Assembly: GCA_036128855.1 (NCBI GenBank)
Contig: JAYYPW010000008.1
Coordinates: 257,501-321,500, forward strand
Origin: JAYYPW01 sp036128855
GTDB taxonomy: Bacteria > Pseudomonadota > Gammaproteobacteria > Comchoanobacterales > Comchoanobacteraceae
Length of the DNA stretch: 64,000 nt
Direction of reading: 5' to 3'
Part shown: in pieces, positions 17,228 to 27,307 of the stretch
How positions within the stretch are numbered: position 1 is the stretch's first letter
How the letters are laid out: each line of letters starts with the position of its first letter
The notes under the pieces: generated by a model
Databases searched by the model: none
Told to the model about the DNA's origin: nothing
What the model saw: only the letters and a program-made list of their open reading frames with translations
Translations under genes and position numbers: made by a program

Positions 17228-17256
17228 TTGGAAAAAGCCATGGTTTATGTTATATT
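17228..17256 (+). promoter_or_regulatory. Sigma-70-type promoter of rnpB
   Basis: TTGGAA (17228-17233), a 17-base spacer, and TATATT (17251-17256); the RNA would start 7-8 bases later at the P1 helix. Confidence 0.65.
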
Positions 17257-17262
17257 ATTTAA

Positions 17263-17607
17263 AGTGTGTCAACTAAGCAGCTGCTGATTTTTTTCAGAGG
17301 AAAGTCCGGGCTCCAAGGGCAAAGATGCCAGGTAACTCCTGGAGGACAATGTTCATGGACAGTGCCACAGAAAACAAACCGCCAGGAAACTGGTAAGGGT
17401 GAAAAGGTGCGGTAAGAGCGCACCGCGGCTTTGGTAACAAAGCTGGCAGGGCAAACCCCATCTGGAGCAAGACCAAGTAGAGGTTTACGCGCAACGTCGC
17501 ACATGCTGCCCGCATGAAACCTGGGTAGGTCGCTCGAGGCTTATGGCGACATAAGTCCTAGATAGATAGCTGCTCTCGACAGAACCCGGCTTATCGGTTG
17601 GCACACT
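17263..17607 (+). ncRNA. rnpB: RNase P RNA, bacterial class A
   Basis: The catalytic RNA that trims tRNA 5' leaders. The conserved core element GAGGAAAGTCCGGGCTCC lies near 17297-17314. The 3' partner element CAGAACCCGGCTTATCG lies near 17580-17596 and forms helix P4 with it. The P1 stem closes the molecule: GTGTGTCAAC near 17264-17273 pairs with GTTGGCACAC near 17597-17606 with one G-U. Length of about 345 bases is normal. Open frames on the minus strand here are by-products of the RNA. The rnpA protein gene is not in the window. Confidence 0.95.
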
Positions 17608-17668
17608 ACGCTTGCAGAGCGGTTAAAATTGCAATGGACAGATTATTATATCTAAGAGAGGGAACAAC

Positions 17669-18838
17669 ATGGCAGGTGAAAGTTTAGTAACATCACTCTC
17701 CCTCATTTACGGCGGTGCTGCAGTCATCGCAACCGTAGCTTTACTTGCTCGCCAACAACTCATTATCGCTTACATGTTGCTTGGCATGTTAATGGGGCCT
17801 TACGGCTTCAAGCTAATCAATGATGCAGACAATGTGCAACAGATTGGTCATGCAGGTATGATTTTCTTATTGTTTCTTGCTGGGCTACATCTAGATCCAA
17901 AGAATTTGATTGAGCAGTTACAAAAAGCAGTGGTTGTCACTATATCGACCTCGTTATCGTTCGCAATACTCAGCTATGCAATTGTGGTAAGTGTTACGGA
18001 TTTGAGTCAGACAGATGCTGTCATCATAGGTGCATCGATGATGTTTTCAAGTACATTGATTGGTCTGAAGTTACTACCGACGAATATGCTACACCGTCAA
18101 CCGATAGGGGAACTGATGGTTGGGGTGTTAATTATTCAGGATTTATTAGCTATCGGCACAATGATTACACTACAGACTTTTGGAGACGTCAAAGTAGAGT
18201 CAAATCAAATTATCCAGCTATTTTTATCAATACCCATACTATTGCTCTATGCATTTTTCGTGGAAAGATTTTTCATTGCAAGATTATTCGTCATTTTTGA
18301 GTCCGTACGAGAATACCTATTTATTTTAAGTGTAGGCTGGTGTCTATCTGTGTCAGAGATCGCCTATATGCTCGGTTTAAGTCATGAGATAGGTGCGTTT
18401 ATTGCAGGGGTTGCAATTGCATCAAGCTCAGTCTCTACTTATCTTGCAGAATGCCTTAATCCACTTCGTGACTTTTTATTGGTGCTATTTTTCTTCTCTA
18501 TCGGCGCCAACCTAAATATTCTTGACTTGGTAAATCTAGGATTGCCTGTTTTATTGTTATCTGTGGTTATTTTAACCTCAAAACCGCTTTTATACTGGGT
18601 AATGTTAGCAAGATCGGAAGAAGATGAGCCGATAAGCTGGGAAGCTGGAGTTCGTCTTGGCCAAGCAAGCGAATTCTCTATTCTCGTTTCACAAATAGCC
18701 GTAAAGTTCAATATGCTTTCGAAGGTAGCTGCAGCATTGATTGAAGCAACTACAATGCTTACTTTTATGGTATCCTCCTATTGGGTAAGTAAAAAATTCG
18801 CAACCCCAGCTAGCACGCAAACAACCGTCGAAGATTAA
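17669..18838 (+). CDS. Cation:proton antiporter, CPA2 family (Kef-type membrane domain)
   Basis: The 389-residue protein has about 12 hydrophobic segments. It carries the CPA2 pattern: MLLGMLMGPYGFKLI, IGHAGMIFLLFLAGLHLDP, LMVGVLIIQDLLAI and HEIGAFIAGVAIASS ... LRDFLLVLFFFSIG. It probably exchanges Na+ or K+ for protons at the inner membrane. There is no C-terminal TrkA-N nucleotide-binding domain, unlike KefB/KefC. Which ion it carries cannot be told from the sequence. Confidence 0.88.
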   Translation: MAGESLVTSLSLIYGGAAVIATVALLARQQLIIAYMLLGMLMGPYGFKLINDADNVQQIGHAGMIFLLFLAGLHLDPKNLIEQLQKAVVVTISTSLSFAILSYAIVVSVTDLSQTDAVIIGASMMFSSTLIGLKLLPTNMLHRQPIGELMVGVLIIQDLLAIGTMITLQTFGDVKVESNQIIQLFLSIPILLLYAFFVERFFIARLFVIFESVREYLFILSVGWCLSVSEIAYMLGLSHEIGAFIAGVAIASSSVSTYLAECLNPLRDFLLVLFFFSIGANLNILDLVNLGLPVLLLSVVILTSKPLLYWVMLARSEEDEPISWEAGVRLGQASEFSILVSQIAVKFNMLSKVAAALIEATTMLTFMVSSYWVSKKFATPASTQTTVED

Positions 18839-18879
18839 ACATGAGAAAAGGAATACGCCCAGTATTCAGATAAAAAATC

Positions 18880-18908
18880 TTGCATCACAACGCTTTCTCA
18901 TCTAGGAT
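18880..18908 (+). promoter_or_regulatory. Putative promoter of aceEF
   Basis: TTGCAT (18880-18885), a 17-base spacer, and TAGGAT (18903-18908). The two arms ATGAGAAAAG (18841-18850) and CTTTCTCAT (18893-18901) form an imperfect inverted repeat across the same region, possibly the antiporter terminator or an operator. Confidence 0.45.
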
Positions 18909-18935
18909 AAACTTTTCTTATCACTCAAAAAAGCA

Positions 18936-21587
18936 GTGTCAAAATCTAAAAAACTGGACCTCGACGAAGTACAAGAATGGCAGATAGCTCTTCAAGATGT
19001 ACTTGAACACAATGGCAAAGAGTACACACAAATTCTAATGGACGCAATTGTAGCTCATTGGACATCTTTAGAAGGTAATGTTACAGGCTATCAAAACACC
19101 GCTTATCGCAATAGCTTACCTGCTGAACAAGATCAACTATTAGCAGATGATGACCAATTAGGGCAAAGCGCTTTTCATATAACTTTATGGAATGCTATGG
19201 CGATGGTTGTGCGTGCAGGCAAGGTGGGTAGTGAGCTAGGTGGGCATATTTCTACCTATGCATCGATTGGTAGTTTATACCAAGTAGGCCTAGATTACTT
19301 TTTCAAAGGAGCAAACCACCAAGATGGTCAAGATCTTATTTTTTTCCAAGGTCACTCCTCTCCAGGTATTTACGCAAGATCGTTCTTGGAAGGGCGACTT
19401 GATGCACAGACTTTAGATTTATTCAGACAAGAAACGCAACCCGAATGTGGACTAAGCTCATATCCACACCCATGGCTGATGCCTGATTATTGGCAATTTC
19501 CAACCGTTTCTATGGGGCTTGGTCCGATGCAAGCAATATACCAAGCGCGCTGGTTACGTTACCTAGAAGGCAGGGGCCTAAAAAATACAGCAGAAAAGTA
19601 TGTATGGGCTTTCTGTGGTGATGGAGAGATGGACGAACCCGAGTCTCTAGGCTGCATTAGCATGCCAGTTAGAGAAAAGTTAGATAATTTGATATTTGTG
19701 ATTAACTGTAACTTACAAAGGCTAGACGGCCCCGTGCGTGGGAACGGTAAAATTCTACAAGAATTAGAGCGAATATTTTTGGGTGCAGGCTGGCGTGTAT
19801 TAAAATTAGTTTGGAATAGCGCATGGGATAAACTGCTTGCAGATGATCATGATGGGCGATTGCAAAAAGCCTTAGATGAAATTGTCGATGGCCAGTATCA
19901 AGGTTTAATAAGTCAAGGGCCACAGGCGCTCATCAAATACTTATCCAGACAAGATACAACCTTAGGGTCTAGACTAGCAGGCTATTCAGAGACATTAATT
20001 AACCAATTGGCACCTGGTGGCCATGATCCTGTGAAAATTTACGCTGTGTATAAAAAAGCATTAGAAAAACAGGGTAAACCTGTTGTTATACTTGCCCACA
20101 CAATCAAAGGCTATGGCTTAGGCCCGGGGGTGATGGCTGCAAATACAACACATCAGCAAAAAAAATTACAAGCCGAGGCTATGATCGCATATGGGCAAAA
20201 GCTTAGTATTCCAATTACACCAGAAGCCATGGCTGTTCCAGAGTATTACCATCCTGGGCCTGATCATGCCATAACGCAACACACTAATAAACGCAGACAA
20301 GACCTAGGTGGGCCGTGCCCAAAACGGCAATATACCAATACTCCCTTAGATATCCCCAAAATTGATGTGTTTAAAGAACTCCTACAAGATACAGGTAGAC
20401 GTGAGATATCAACAACGATGGCATTTGTCCGTGGACTTACTGCCTTGCTTAAAGATGAGAAGATAAAGCAAAGGATAGTACCAATTGTTCCTGACGAATC
20501 TCGAACCTTTGGTATGGAAGGGTTATTTAGGCAAATTGGTATTTATGCAAGTACAGGGCAAACCTATGAGCCTGTCGATGCAAAACAAATTATGTATTAC
20601 CGAGAGGCAAAAGACGGACAACTGCTGCAAGAAGGTATCAACGAAGCAGGTGCAGTGTGTAGTTGGATGGCTGCAGCGACATCCTATACAACCTGTGACA
20701 CTCCCATGATTCCTTTTTACATTTATTACTCGATGTTTGGTTTCCAACGCGTAGGAGATTTTCTGTGGGCTGCGGCGGATATGCGTGTACGAGGGTTTTT
20801 ACTCGGGGCAACAGCAGGTAGAACTACACTTGCAGGAGAGGGTTTACAGCATAATGATGGCCATAGTCAGGTGATGAGTAGTGTGGTCCCAAACTGTAAG
20901 AGCTATGATCCTTGCTATCATTATGAATTAGCTGTGATCATGCAAAAAGGTATGCAAGAAATGTATGTAGATATGCAAGATGTCTTTTACTACATCACAC
21001 TTATGAATGAAAATTACCACCATCCTGCAATGCCAGAGGGGGTTGAAGCCGGTATAATTCAAGGGATGTACACGCAGGCCACTTGGCGTGGTCCACAGCA
21101 TCAAGTGCATCTCCTAGGTTCAGGTACTATTTTTACGGAAGTTTTACAGGCAGCGAGTATTTTAGCAAAGTATGGTATCAATAGCTGCGTCTGGAGCGTA
21201 ACCAGTTTCACTGAGCTTGCACGTGAAGCCCAGATTCACGAACGTCAAGCACTGTTTACTGAGAAAAAGACTACAAAAACAAGTTATGTAACATCATGTT
21301 TGAATGATAAAAAACCAGTTGTTGCAGCAACAGATTATATTCGAGCTTACGCTGAACAGATCCGAGCTTACGTACCTGGAACCTATACCGTATTAGGGAC
21401 AGATGGATTTGGGCGAAGTGATACACGCAAAGCGCTACGAGCATTCTTTGGTGTTGATGCAGCAACCATCGCTTATGTAGCTGCCAAGCAACTAGCGGAC
21501 CAAGGTAATACAATATCAAAAGATATAATCAAGCAGTTAGAAAAAAACTGTGCTACAGGTTTAGACAAAGATCCATATAGGCGATAG
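18936..21587 (+). CDS. aceE: Pyruvate dehydrogenase E1 component, homodimeric
   Basis: Decarboxylates pyruvate with thiamine diphosphate and acetylates the lipoyl group of AceF. The 883-residue single-chain form is that of gammaproteobacteria. The ThDP motif runs from GDGEMDEPES (G228) to VINCN. HISTYASIGSLYQVG, FFQGHSSPGIYARSFLEG and GEGLQHNDGHS are further family signatures. Translation starts at a GTG (18936). aceF follows after 10 bases. The antiporter lies upstream rather than the regulator pdhR. Confidence 0.96.
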   Translation: MSKSKKLDLDEVQEWQIALQDVLEHNGKEYTQILMDAIVAHWTSLEGNVTGYQNTAYRNSLPAEQDQLLADDDQLGQSAFHITLWNAMAMVVRAGKVGSELGGHISTYASIGSLYQVGLDYFFKGANHQDGQDLIFFQGHSSPGIYARSFLEGRLDAQTLDLFRQETQPECGLSSYPHPWLMPDYWQFPTVSMGLGPMQAIYQARWLRYLEGRGLKNTAEKYVWAFCGDGEMDEPESLGCISMPVREKLDNLIFVINCNLQRLDGPVRGNGKILQELERIFLGAGWRVLKLVWNSAWDKLLADDHDGRLQKALDEIVDGQYQGLISQGPQALIKYLSRQDTTLGSRLAGYSETLINQLAPGGHDPVKIYAVYKKALEKQGKPVVILAHTIKGYGLGPGVMAANTTHQQKKLQAEAMIAYGQKLSIPITPEAMAVPEYYHPGPDHAITQHTNKRRQDLGGPCPKRQYTNTPLDIPKIDVFKELLQDTGRREISTTMAFVRGLTALLKDEKIKQRIVPIVPDESRTFGMEGLFRQIGIYASTGQTYEPVDAKQIMYYREAKDGQLLQEGINEAGAVCSWMAAATSYTTCDTPMIPFYIYYSMFGFQRVGDFLWAAADMRVRGFLLGATAGRTTLAGEGLQHNDGHSQVMSSVVPNCKSYDPCYHYELAVIMQKGMQEMYVDMQDVFYYITLMNENYHHPAMPEGVEAGIIQGMYTQATWRGPQHQVHLLGSGTIFTEVLQAASILAKYGINSCVWSVTSFTELAREAQIHERQALFTEKKTTKTSYVTSCLNDKKPVVAATDYIRAYAEQIRAYVPGTYTVLGTDGFGRSDTRKALRAFFGVDAATIAYVAAKQLADQGNTISKDIIKQLEKNCATGLDKDPYRR

Positions 21588-21597
21588 GGGTAAAACG

Positions 21598-22908
21598 ATG
21601 GCGAAAAAAAATATTCTTATTCCAGATTTAGGTGGCGTTGATAACGTAACAGTTTTAGAAATTCTTGTGGCGGCAGGAACACAAGTAAATAAAGATGATC
21701 CTTTACTTAGTCTAGAGTCTGATAAAGCAAGTATGGATATTCCCTCACCTTATGCTGGTACAATCACTAATCTTTCAGTAGCAGTTGGACAAGACGTTGC
21801 TGAGGGAGATTGTATTATGGAAATTGATTGTGTAGAAGATACAGCCTCACAAGATATCAAGACAGTCAGTCAAGATAGTGTCAGTCGATCTTCTTCTAAT
21901 CAATCTACACAAGCAAATCCGTTCACAGACATCGGTACTTTATCTACAGAAAAATCATCTACAAATAACGCGTTAAACCAAAAAGAAACTAGGTCCCATT
22001 CAGTTTATGCTGGTCCTGGAGTTCGCAGACTGGCTCATGAGCTAGCCATATCTCTAGAGCAAATTACAGGTACAGGAGAAAAGGGACGAATTACAAAAGA
22101 AGACCTAATTGCATACATCAAAATGCGCATGCAGTCGCCGCAAAAATCCGGGGTAAGCCATGAGCCCTTAAGTGAAGATGTTGCTCGGTTTGGTACATTC
22201 CATACACAGCCATTAAATAAAATTAAACAAGCAACAGCTAAGCATATGTTACGTTGTTGGAATACTATTCCACAGGTTACCCAATGTGACCGTATAGAGA
22301 TAACTGCTTTGGAGCAGTTTAGACAATTGTGTAAACCAGTCCTTGCAAAAAGAAATGTGCGTTTAACTTTACTCGCATTTATAGCGAAAGCATTGGTAGA
22401 GTGCTTGAGAAAACATCCAACATTCAATGCTGTATACGACCATAGCAACCAAGCATTATTGATAAAAGAATATTACGATGTTGGTGTTGCTGTGGATACA
22501 CCACAGGGACTAGTTGTACCTGCGATTCGTGCTGTAGACCAGAGTAGTATAGAAGAGATAGCACTAGGTTTACAAAATATAAGTCAAAAAGCCCGCGACG
22601 GTGATCTAACACCACAAGAGATGCTTGGGGCAGGAATAACTATTTCCAGTTTAGGAGGCATTGGAGGAGACTTTTTTACTCCAATTGTGAATGGGCCACA
22701 AGTTGCAATTTTAGGTATAAGCAAGGCAAAAATTTCCCCTCAATGGGATGGTTATGAGTTTAAACCAGCTTTAATGATGCCTGTTTCTCTCAGCTATGAT
22801 CACCGTGTGATTGATGGCGCAGAAGCTATGCGATTTTTAGTGGATTTTGCCGATATATTACAAACCATGGAAAGTACAACATTAGTAGAAGGTTTAGGAC
22901 GGCACTAA
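21598..22908 (+). CDS. aceF: Dihydrolipoamide acetyltransferase (PDH E2) with a single lipoyl domain
   Basis: E2 forms the core of the pyruvate dehydrogenase complex. Residues 1-80 are one lipoyl domain with the modified lysine in SDKASMD (K43). An Asn/Ser/Thr-rich linker follows, then the peripheral-subunit-binding domain (about 136-174, AGPGVRRLAHELAISLEQI). The catalytic domain ends in SYDHRVIDGAEA (H402, D406). E. coli AceF has three lipoyl domains; one is common in other bacteria, so 436 residues is complete. lpdA, the E3 gene, lies 11 kb away beyond an accessory island. Confidence 0.95.
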   Translation: MAKKNILIPDLGGVDNVTVLEILVAAGTQVNKDDPLLSLESDKASMDIPSPYAGTITNLSVAVGQDVAEGDCIMEIDCVEDTASQDIKTVSQDSVSRSSSNQSTQANPFTDIGTLSTEKSSTNNALNQKETRSHSVYAGPGVRRLAHELAISLEQITGTGEKGRITKEDLIAYIKMRMQSPQKSGVSHEPLSEDVARFGTFHTQPLNKIKQATAKHMLRCWNTIPQVTQCDRIEITALEQFRQLCKPVLAKRNVRLTLLAFIAKALVECLRKHPTFNAVYDHSNQALLIKEYYDVGVAVDTPQGLVVPAIRAVDQSSIEEIALGLQNISQKARDGDLTPQEMLGAGITISSLGGIGGDFFTPIVNGPQVAILGISKAKISPQWDGYEFKPALMMPVSLSYDHRVIDGAEAMRFLVDFADILQTMESTTLVEGLGRH

Positions 22909-22947
22909 ACTTGGATAGAGTCAGATAATAAACACAAAAAATTCGAC

Positions 22948-24744
22948 TTAATCTTTTTTAGGCTTAGGCTTACTTTTATAATCTACAAGTTGTTGGCTTT
23001 GAAATAAGCTAGTCCGCAATAGTGGGCGATTGGCAGCCTCAACTCGAGGTTTATGTAGATAGTTTTTTTGTGACATAGTTTCTAAAGAGTTGTCTTTATT
23101 ATGTTTTAGAGATTTCTGAAAGGGGATAGTTTTTTTATCACGTGGATACGATTTTTTTAATATAATGACTATACTCTTTTTGATTTGCTCAAGGTATGTG
23201 TTTATGGACGGATCTTTAAAAGTGTTTTTCGATAATAAAAAATCAATAGATTGAATGGACTGAATCAGCATCTTGCTTGAGTATTTTTTCTGGAAAACTG
23301 CCATAAAAAAAGCCAAAAGCTGTTTATATGATGCTTTACGTGTATTTGTAGAAAAGAAATAATCGAATATATCTAAAATTGACTCTAGCCAACCGTAGTG
23401 AAAGCTTCTTACTATCTTATCGCGCAAAGCGCGACTTAATTTTATAGGTTGTAATGATTTATCTCGTGCAGATTGTAGCAAGGAAGGGGTAGGATCAGAA
23501 ATACTCGGTTGGTTTTTTTTACGTATCCGCTTAAAAAGTAACCCCAAACCTATGCCACGACAGTGCCTATAAAAACTAGAACGTATTGCCTCAACAGTAA
23601 GTGATTCAGGCCAGGTATCTTGTGGGTCTTGCACCGCAGCAAGGACTTTTTGCATTTTAACACTCAAAAAGCGACGAAATGCTTTTTCAAGCATGGGGTT
23701 ATGGTGGATATGCTCATAAAGTACATACAAATAACCGTAGCTATCTATTGCGTGTCCAAAAATCAAATGATCATGCTTTTTCGCAGTTGCGACATATTCA
23801 GTAATTTGACTCTTATTCAGGCCAATATAACAAAGTATATCTCGATATGATTTCTCTCCCATAAAATACCCATTACCTGTATCACGTAATAAAGGTGAAG
23901 ATTTTCCAGTTTCTGTACCAATATTCTGGTAGACATATCTTTGTGTATATGTGGTGTTTGGGTCATGATACATAATTTTTTTTTGGCTTATACTAAAAGG
24001 GTAATCAATCAGAGTATAGGATATATATTTTGATTTTTTTGTAAAAGTACTTTGTACAGTAATATTATCGGTTTTTACATCAAAATGGTTACCACCTTTT
24101 TTATGAAAATTACTTAGCTGAGACCCCACTTGCATCATGCAGTGTAAAATATCTTCAACTTGAGAGTACACTTCCTTTTGGCACTGTTGCGCTATCGCAA
24201 TACTAACCGGATTACCTTTGTGTTGTTCAAGAGCCATAACCTCACCAACTAGATGAAAAGGTTCGCCATTTTTATTTGATACTCTTTGATAAGGTATACC
24301 ACCAAATACAGATGATTCAATGGAGACATTATCTATATGATTTTTAGCTTGGATTTTAATCATAGGAGCTACTAGAAGGCTATCGTCTTTAGGATCGACT
24401 TTAATCAAAATCTGCTCAGTTGCGGATTTATAGAATCCTGTAAAACTTTTAGCAGATCGTTTCTGAATAACAAGGGAAATATCTGCACTACAGCAGTCGA
24501 TAATAATGTCAATACTTTTCAGATCTGGATCATTTAATTTAACAAAACGTGAAACAAATCCAGGGTAATGTGAAGATTGAAATTCAGTTAATATCTGTGC
24601 TACAGCTGTCTCGTTATCGCGTAGGGCTTGGATGATATTACAAAAACTTACTTCACTCAAACCGTACCATGCAATACTAATATGCGTGTGCGCTTCCAAA
24701 ATTGTAATAAGGTGAGCAAGCGGTTTTTTGTCAAAATTTGACAT
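22948..24744 (-). CDS. Divergent protein-kinase-like protein, island paralogue 1
   Basis: The 598-residue protein has a kinase-like core. Residues 220-227 read HFDVKTDN (catalytic-loop pattern HxDxKxxN). D247 in TLIDYP stands where the DFG aspartate is expected, and AIDSYGYLYVLYEH (D334) fits helix F. The short N-terminal domain (1-45) resembles that of the two kinase-like paralogues downstream, as do the YK...EQILIKVDPKD segment and WPESLTVEAIRSSF. A glycine-rich loop is not evident. No signal peptide or membrane helix is seen. It is convergent with aceF, whose stop is 39 bases away. Candidate secreted host-acting kinase or pseudokinase; that role is inference. Confidence 0.6.
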   Translation of the reverse strand: MSNFDKKPLAHLITILEAHTHISIAWYGLSEVSFCNIIQALRDNETAVAQILTEFQSSHYPGFVSRFVKLNDPDLKSIDIIIDCCSADISLVIQKRSAKSFTGFYKSATEQILIKVDPKDDSLLVAPMIKIQAKNHIDNVSIESSVFGGIPYQRVSNKNGEPFHLVGEVMALEQHKGNPVSIAIAQQCQKEVYSQVEDILHCMMQVGSQLSNFHKKGGNHFDVKTDNITVQSTFTKKSKYISYTLIDYPFSISQKKIMYHDPNTTYTQRYVYQNIGTETGKSSPLLRDTGNGYFMGEKSYRDILCYIGLNKSQITEYVATAKKHDHLIFGHAIDSYGYLYVLYEHIHHNPMLEKAFRRFLSVKMQKVLAAVQDPQDTWPESLTVEAIRSSFYRHCRGIGLGLLFKRIRKKNQPSISDPTPSLLQSARDKSLQPIKLSRALRDKIVRSFHYGWLESILDIFDYFFSTNTRKASYKQLLAFFMAVFQKKYSSKMLIQSIQSIDFLLSKNTFKDPSINTYLEQIKKSIVIILKKSYPRDKKTIPFQKSLKHNKDNSLETMSQKNYLHKPRVEAANRPLLRTSLFQSQQLVDYKSKPKPKKD

Positions 24745-24909
24745 GATTAAGTATAATTATAATTGTTTACTTTTCTATAGCACAAATATAAAGAGAACGG
24801 CGATTTAAATGATTTTTTCGTTTTGACTACACCAGAGCTTGCTAATTTTACCCGAAAGAGTAAGGAATATATAATCCTATGGAAGGGTTCACAATCAAAG
24901 GAGGCCCAT

Positions 24910-24966
24910 ATGTCAATAAATAGCAAGACGCGAAATAGAAATTACAATCTAACCTGGTCAAATTAA
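24910..24966 (+). CDS. Possible 18-residue small protein
   Basis: An ATG with an ideal Shine-Dalgarno (AAAGGAGG, 24897-24904, 5 bases away) opens an 18-codon frame encoding a basic, Asn-rich peptide and ends at TAA. It lies in the gap between two minus-strand genes. Only the ribosome binding site supports it; it may be a leader or remnant. Confidence 0.25.
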   Translation: MSINSKTRNRNYNLTWSN

Positions 24967-25013
24967 TCTTAGTAAATCTTCTAGATTGAGTAATCTATTG
25001 CACAAGTGGATCA

Positions 25014-27029
25014 TTAGTTTAAAGAAGGTGGCCGATAGCTATGGCGAGAGTGTCTAGAAGGTCGATTTCCATGGGGGCTTCTAGCCCCACGACTTGTAGG
25101 TACGTGTTTTGCAAATGCCGCTTTGAGTGCACGAGTTTGCGGGTTAGAGTCCCTTGGTTTAACTATAGTATAATGAGGATCATCATTAGAGTACTCAGAA
25201 GAACGATCAGAATCTACGCTATCTGTACTCATCCTAGGAGATACAACACGTTCATTAGGTTTTAATGCATCAATATACGCAATTAGCTTGTTGAGAAGTT
25301 TATATCCACTAGATTTTTCTTTGATCATCTGTGTTTTTTTTATAATATCTAGGGCTAACTTAAACTCTTTTAACTGTAATGCATCAGCATTAGTCAAAGA
25401 CAAATTATCTTTCGTGAATTGCTTTAATGTTTTTAAGGCGAATACTCTAGAGTCTGTAGATTTGTTATATCCCCTTAAAGTGAGCGTGTCCATAAAATTT
25501 AGAAAAGATTCACTACTTAAGCGTTTGACGATTTTTTGGTTAATCCACTCACGTAGCGTTTTTGTAGTTCTATTTTCTTGCAAAACCTTACTAGCTTTAG
25601 GAGTTGTTTGAATAAAGGATGCTAAAGCAGGAGTTTTTTTACAGTATTCTGCAAAAGAATCTTTTATGAAACCTACAGTAAGGTCATCGGGCCATTTAGG
25701 ATCGTCTTGGGTAGTACAATCCTTTATAGCATCAAAGAGCTTTATAAATTGTTCATGTATAAAAACGTTTATAGCTTTAGTAGATTGGGAAGGATCCAAG
25801 GTTCCTTGGCTGAGTTCAAGCATTGCATAAAGAAATGCATAACTATCTACACTAGCATAACAAAAGTTTTGCTTCTCGGCAGATAACATATGAGGGTAAG
25901 TATAACTCATAGGTTGCATAAGAAACTTTTTTACTTTATCAAAGTTCGTATGGAATGCTCTACTTGATCGTTCATGAAGTTGGTAAGTAGATATACCAGG
26001 TGTTGTGTCGCCCGGATGTTGGGATATCTCAGAACTTTTATGGAATATGTCAGTAGGTAGATGAGAAGTAGGAATATCAATTAATGTGAATGCTGCCTGA
26101 TCTTCATGCAAACTAACAAGAACATTATCAACTTTTAGATCCCGATGTGATATTCCTCTTTTGTGTAAAGCACTTAATTGCTCACCTACATCATGTACAA
26201 AAGAGAGAAATATTTTCGTATTTTTAACAGCGTCTTCTGTTTTATCTAAGAGAAAATAGTGATAAACATCTTTACCAAGATTAGGCTGTAAAGCTCTTAT
26301 TTCTCCCACGCGTCTTGCAGTTTTTCCCGCTTCAAACTTATTTGATGCAATAGTTCGGAGTATTTGTGTAGCTACAGGTTGTTCTAACTGAGGTTGATTT
26401 CTTGCATGTACTATATCTTTATTAAAATTTTCTTGAGTTATAGGGAAACGTGCACGGGCTTTTTGTACGACCATTGGTTCAACAAGCAAGCTCCCTTGTT
26501 GAGATAATTTGATCTGAAGAGTCTCTACTACTTTTTTAACTCCACCCACGTGTTTCTCCTTCGCCTTATGCATTGTAGCTTGCGAAGAATTAGACTGTCG
26601 TAATAGTAGAGAGTAACTTTTATCTACTGGGTTATACGTAATCGTAATTTTTAGAGGTGGATACCGATTATTACCTTTAGTTTTAATATGAAATCCAAGA
26701 GAATCAATAGATCCATCTTTAGCATGCTCTGATATGGATCGTGATATTGTCTCAGCTAGTGGTAACTCAAGTAAATCATTAGATTTATTTCCACCTAGTG
26801 AAGCGTTATCCGTTGATGCCTCTTTTTTTTTCTGGTACATACTACCACTCTGAGTTAATCCAGAGATGATCTGTGAGATAACATGTTCATCTAACCCTTG
26901 TTGTTTAAGAGCATTATCAGAAAGCTCCTGAACAAAATATAACTCTAGAGCCATTTTATTTAATCCTTCGGGTAATTTTAGAAGTTCTTGAATGGTATTT
27001 TCGAACTTTTTATCTCTTGTCTTATGCAT
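25014..27029 (-). CDS. Divergent protein-kinase-like protein, island paralogue 2
   Basis: The best preserved kinase of the group, 671 residues. The catalytic loop is canonical (HRDLKVDN, H295-N302) in the context LHKRGISHRDLK. The metal-binding aspartate is in TLIDIP (D318) rather than DFG, and helix F is SVDSYAFLYAMLEL (D395). The N-terminal domain (25-60, ALELYFVQELSDNALKQQGL) is shared with the paralogues. The region after residue 440 is helical and family-specific. The C-terminal 70 residues are Ser/Arg/Pro-rich and basic, ending in an HSRHS.RPPS-type tail. The segment WPDDLTVGFIKDSF is common to all three kinases. No secretion signal of the Sec type is seen. Confidence 0.65.
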   Translation of the reverse strand: MHKTRDKKFENTIQELLKLPEGLNKMALELYFVQELSDNALKQQGLDEHVISQIISGLTQSGSMYQKKKEASTDNASLGGNKSNDLLELPLAETISRSISEHAKDGSIDSLGFHIKTKGNNRYPPLKITITYNPVDKSYSLLLRQSNSSQATMHKAKEKHVGGVKKVVETLQIKLSQQGSLLVEPMVVQKARARFPITQENFNKDIVHARNQPQLEQPVATQILRTIASNKFEAGKTARRVGEIRALQPNLGKDVYHYFLLDKTEDAVKNTKIFLSFVHDVGEQLSALHKRGISHRDLKVDNVLVSLHEDQAAFTLIDIPTSHLPTDIFHKSSEISQHPGDTTPGISTYQLHERSSRAFHTNFDKVKKFLMQPMSYTYPHMLSAEKQNFCYASVDSYAFLYAMLELSQGTLDPSQSTKAINVFIHEQFIKLFDAIKDCTTQDDPKWPDDLTVGFIKDSFAEYCKKTPALASFIQTTPKASKVLQENRTTKTLREWINQKIVKRLSSESFLNFMDTLTLRGYNKSTDSRVFALKTLKQFTKDNLSLTNADALQLKEFKLALDIIKKTQMIKEKSSGYKLLNKLIAYIDALKPNERVVSPRMSTDSVDSDRSSEYSNDDPHYTIVKPRDSNPQTRALKAAFAKHVPTSRGARSPHGNRPSRHSRHSYRPPSLN

Positions 27030-27307
27030 AATAATAATAAAATTTATGTGTTAAATATGTTATAGAACATAGACTAACAAAAAACATGAAAAATTTCTTT
27101 ACCCAACTAGATACTCAATAAGAAGCTTATAGGGGAAAATTACACAGAAGGTATAACTGCTATTTTCTTTTTCTCTACTAAAAAGTAGGGTAAGCAGCAT
27201 GAAGATAATCCTGGGAACATAAAGTAATTGTCACATATGGTGAAGTAGAGTTTTGCGAAAAAATCTGAAAATAATTCAGCGGTCTATGTTAGATAAAATT
27301 GATGGAA

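Noticed and set aside
17259..17515. Two overlapping minus-strand open frames of 73-81 codons
   Set aside because: They lie inside the RNase P RNA and follow its conserved elements; no protein motif or ribosome binding site.
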